Below, piece by piece: positions 61,259 through 64,000 of a stretch of 64,000 nt of DNA. This stretch comes from Zerene cesonia (lineage: Eukaryota > Arthropoda > Insecta > Lepidoptera > Pieridae): NCBI RefSeq assembly GCF_012273895.1, contig NC_052114.1, positions 3,782,001-3,846,000 on the forward strand, given 5' to 3'. The notes beneath the pieces were generated by a model that worked only from the letters and a program-made list of their open reading frames with translations, did not search any database and was not told the DNA's origin. The position numbers were made by a program, and so were the translations under genes. The first letter of the stretch is position 1, and the number at the start of each line of letters is the position of its first letter.

Positions 61259-61603
61259 TTTTTTTTATGTTACAGTCGGCAAAGGAGCTGGTGGAACGCC
61301 TGATGGTAAGCGCTACCACCGCTCATGAACATTTGGAGAGGCATAAGGTCCATTGAAGACCTTACGCCTCTACAAATGGATTGCCGACTTTTTGAGAAGA
61401 GATTAAGAAAGGATTGACGATAGGAATAAAGGAAAGGACTGGGAAGGGTAAGGAAAAGGATATAGGCCTCCGGCTCCCCCACTCACCGAACGAAACACAG
61501 CAGAATGCTATTTCACGCCGGGCTTCTGTGGGGGTGTGGTACTTCCCCGGTGCGAGCTGGACCAATTCGTGCCGAAGCGTGCTCGAATACCACATAAAAA
61601 TAT
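61259..61603 (-). repeat. Family A repeat, full length, best preserved copy
   Basis: Runs from an A-rich tail (T-run on the plus strand at 61259-61267) through the cctgatggtaagcg core, the internal palindrome (61330-61378), the 'aaaggaaaggactggg' block, 'ctccggctcccccactcacc', 'cgccgggcttctgtgggggt' and 'ggtgcgagctgg' to 'gccgaagcgtgctcgaatac'. No Pol III boxes or RT fragments were found, so the class (SINE or LINE 3' end) is open. Overlapping frames on both strands are not genes. Confidence 0.8.
61330..61378. repeat. Palindrome inside family A repeat
   Basis: Arms 61330-61350 and 61358-61378 match over 21 bp with two mismatches around a 7-nt loop. Confidence 0.9.
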
Positions 61604-61617
61604 AGCATATACGAAGA

Positions 61618-61790
61618 AGTATTTTCTTGCGTTTGATTTTACGCGAGTATTTAAATACCTATTACTGAGCTTACTCATTACATCTCAGTCTCCGAGAGAA
61701 AGTAACTGTATCATTGTAAAGTTTTCGAAAGGTCGGTATAAAAAACACAATGAATAAAACGTGTTTAAAATCCGTTTAAAATCTGTCTAA
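61618..61790 (+). repeat. Dispersed repeat family C, partial
   Basis: 'ttcttgcgtttgattttacg' and 'gtgtttaaaatccgtttaaa' blocks in the same order as at 23925-24080, immediately downstream of the family A repeat. Confidence 0.5.
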
Positions 61791-62574
61791 ATTTACTAAG
61801 AAATTTATTCATTGTATTGGACCGGTACTTCTATTTTCTCCCCTTATCGAATGTTATTAAACTATACTTGCATTAAGACCAATTGATTTATTCTTGTTAG
61901 ATTAATTGGCTATTACACAAAAACAACTTGGACGATTCGTAAAATTATTGCATCATCGGAAAAGTAAAATCTTTTCTACCTAAATTTAAACAACGTAACA
62001 CAATATAAATATCAAATTTTGCCTATAAATGCTTATGAATATTATTTCACGTACGAATTTAAATCTATAAACTATATAATATAAAATAATGTTCTTTAAG
62101 TTAAACGTATTCATGATTACTCACAAAAAATCCACTATGGTATAACCTATTATAATTAAGCCTTGATAAAGTATTTTCAATTTTCAGTTCAAACATAGAT
62201 GGAATCTAATGGGGGCGAAATGCGTACCAGGATACAAATCTTTATCCATACAATGTTGCTTAGTAGTTAACGTTTTTAATTTTATTTTAACGTTATAACG
62301 AACAAAAAGTGTAAGTAAGGAAAGAATTATCATTTGACGAAACTATTCTTTATTTAGTCTAAGCACCAGACAAATTTAATTTGTATGAATATAGTTTGAA
62401 ATCCAGAAAAGGTCATAGAATAGTTAAATTCTAAAAAAAAACTCACTCGAACAGGGACTACGCGGGTGGAATACTATGAAATAGGGGTTGTAGAGATTCT
62501 TTGAACATTTTATTGTAAACTCTTTTAGCATTAATAAGCGACAACTTCTCCGAATACCAGATATTTTTAGTAGA
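61791..62574. other. Unannotated AT-rich DNA
   Basis: Nothing is recognised. Confidence 0.35.
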
Positions 62575-62606
62575 TCAACTTGGCCGACTCCGGAGAAAGC
62601 AGCTAG
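62575..62606 (+). mobile_element. Possible Helitron 3' terminus
   Basis: ggccgactccggagaaagcag followed by CTAG at 62603-62606 and T. The small ctccggag palindrome plus gcagCTAG resembles a Helitron end. The upstream body is not recognised. Confidence 0.3.
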
Positions 62607-63638
62607 TATAGTATGAGAAACAAGCCTCACCTATTTTAAGATGATGTCACAAAAACAAACAAAATAACTTGATTGTAATTACCTATTTCCCATTTGTGAT
62701 TATAGACATTAATTATTCTATACACCACATTTCCACATTAATTGAAATCCAAATTCAATCAATATTACATTAAATCAAGTTGTTTGTTACTAAATTATAA
62801 CTGAAATATCCCCGCAATAATAAACTCTCTTATTTAAACATTTGCTTCTATAAAATATTGAGCCCTTGTATCTCTAATTTTTCGTAAATCATACCTTCAT
62901 GGAAACTTACCATTCAATTATCTATAAATATCGTTCAACAGACTGTCAGTGAGCAGAAAATTATTTACAGGAATATTAAATTATAATATTAAATATATAA
63001 AGCACTTACAGCGATATCTGTCGTAATTGCCAATTAAATGCAATCCCGCTGCGCGAACCAGGGTAATCGGCTTAACTTTACATACTTATTAAACTATCAC
63101 AGCGTTTCCATTTAATATACAAAATATCAACAAGAATGCACTTTGTTTTTAACGCCTTCATTCACATCATCGTTTACAATTTGTGAAAATAGTCATGGCA
63201 TTGTGCAACAGGATCGTTGGATAGATGATCTTTATAATTACTGAAGACCCAAACTATAAATTCGCTCTATAGTAATTGTGAGGGCAAGATACAATATATA
63301 GTTGTTGAGAAACATATGAAATTTTCTTTAAAATATTTGTCTTAATGATTTATAGTCAAGTAATTGAGGAGAAATAATTACGTAGATTTTGAAAAAATAA
63401 TTAGTCTCAATGAAGAAAATGCTAAATTAAAAATATTATCTCCATGCGTATCGAGATATATTACCTTCATAAAATCGATTGATTTTTTCATGAAATAAAT
63501 ACAAGAAAAACAATTCTTTACTGTTTATACACACACACATAGGTAATGAAAATACATTGTTAGGATAAAAACAAAATGATTTTTCAAAAAAATCATTAAA
63601 CAATGTAGCCGTAATATACTAAACGGGCGTTTATTTAC
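62607..63638. other. Unannotated AT-rich DNA
   Basis: No gene or repeat family is recognised. Confidence 0.35.
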
Positions 63639-64000
63639 NNNNNNNNNNNNNNNNNNNNNNNNNNNNNNNNNNNNNNNNNNNNNNNNNNNNNNNNNNNNNN
63701 NNNNNNNNNNNNNNNNNNNNNNNNNNNNNNNNNNNNNNNNNNNNNNNNNNNNNNNNNNNNNNNNNNNNNNNNNNNNNNNNNNNNNNNNNNNNNNNNNNNN
63801 NNNNNNNNNNNNNNNNNNNNNNNNNNNNNNNNNNNNNNNNNNNNNNNNNNNNNNNNNNNNNNNNNNNNNNNNNNNNNNNNNNNNNNNNNNNNNNNNNNNN
63901 NNNNNNNNNNNNNNNNNNNNNNNNNNNNNNNNNNNNNNNNNNNNNNNNNNNNNNNNNNNNNNNNNNNNNNNNNNNNNNNNNNNNNNNNNNNNNNNNNNNN
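63639..64000. other. Assembly gap to window end
   Basis: All N from 63639 to the end of the window; its true extent is not visible. Confidence 0.99.

Noticed and set aside
61270..61757. Several frames of 63-77 codons on both strands
   Set aside because: All lie in or run out of the family A repeat; matching translations occur in the copies at 29201, 41621 and 54481.
1..64000. CRISPR arrays, rRNA, operons or an intact autonomous transposon
   Set aside because: No evenly spaced direct repeats, rRNA segments, closely spaced same-strand genes, or RT/transposase/Rep-helicase coding sequence were seen.

Overview
The window is AT-rich, intron-poor-looking animal DNA with no bacterial-style gene structure. 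The interspersed repeats are those characteristic of Lepidoptera (moths and butterflies): short non-autonomous Helitrons that start TC(C)TACTAATATTATAAATG and end in a GC-rich hairpin plus CTAG, tRNA-headed SINEs with a (TGA)n or poly(A)-type tail, and a poly(A)-tailed family containing a 'cctgatggtaagcg' core. The lepidopteran assignment rests on recognising these families by eye; no database search was run. Three assembly gaps are present (1382-2381, 18212-18221, 63639-64000).

Layout. 1-3.4 kb: a Helitron, then the remains of a LINE-like element broken by a 1-kb gap (5' part of a coiled-coil ORF1 on the minus strand, an (ATTT)n tail at its far end), then a 0.44-kb inverted-repeat transposon with a Helitron fragment nested in it. 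4.3-6.3 kb: three repeat fragments. 6.3-14.4 kb: apparently single-copy DNA. 14.4-29.5 kb: the densest mobile-element region, with two tRNA-headed SINEs bounded by exact target-site duplications (24728-25040, 26280-26488), a 5'-truncated SINE (14523-14762), a pair of tRNA-like SINE copies and several Helitrons. 29.5-37.6 kb: mostly single-copy with three Helitrons. 37.6-38.4 kb: a GC-richer island holding the only convincing host coding signal, a candidate first coding exon (38057-38165) encoding a signal peptide and ending in a strong phase-1 splice donor. 39.5-63.6 kb: AT-rich non-coding DNA with scattered repeat fragments, several GC-richer islands that may be cis-regulatory, and a 40-bp perfect palindrome at 60.6 kb.

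Interpretation. The window looks like a gene-poor intergenic or intronic region. If the 38-kb exon is real, the 25 kb downstream of it is first-intron sequence of a secreted or membrane protein gene on the plus strand, and the islands at 45, 47, 50 and 53 kb would be intronic elements. None of the open reading frames of 60-120 codons elsewhere looks like a real gene; many lie inside repeats. No CRISPR array, rRNA, operon or intact autonomous transposon was seen.
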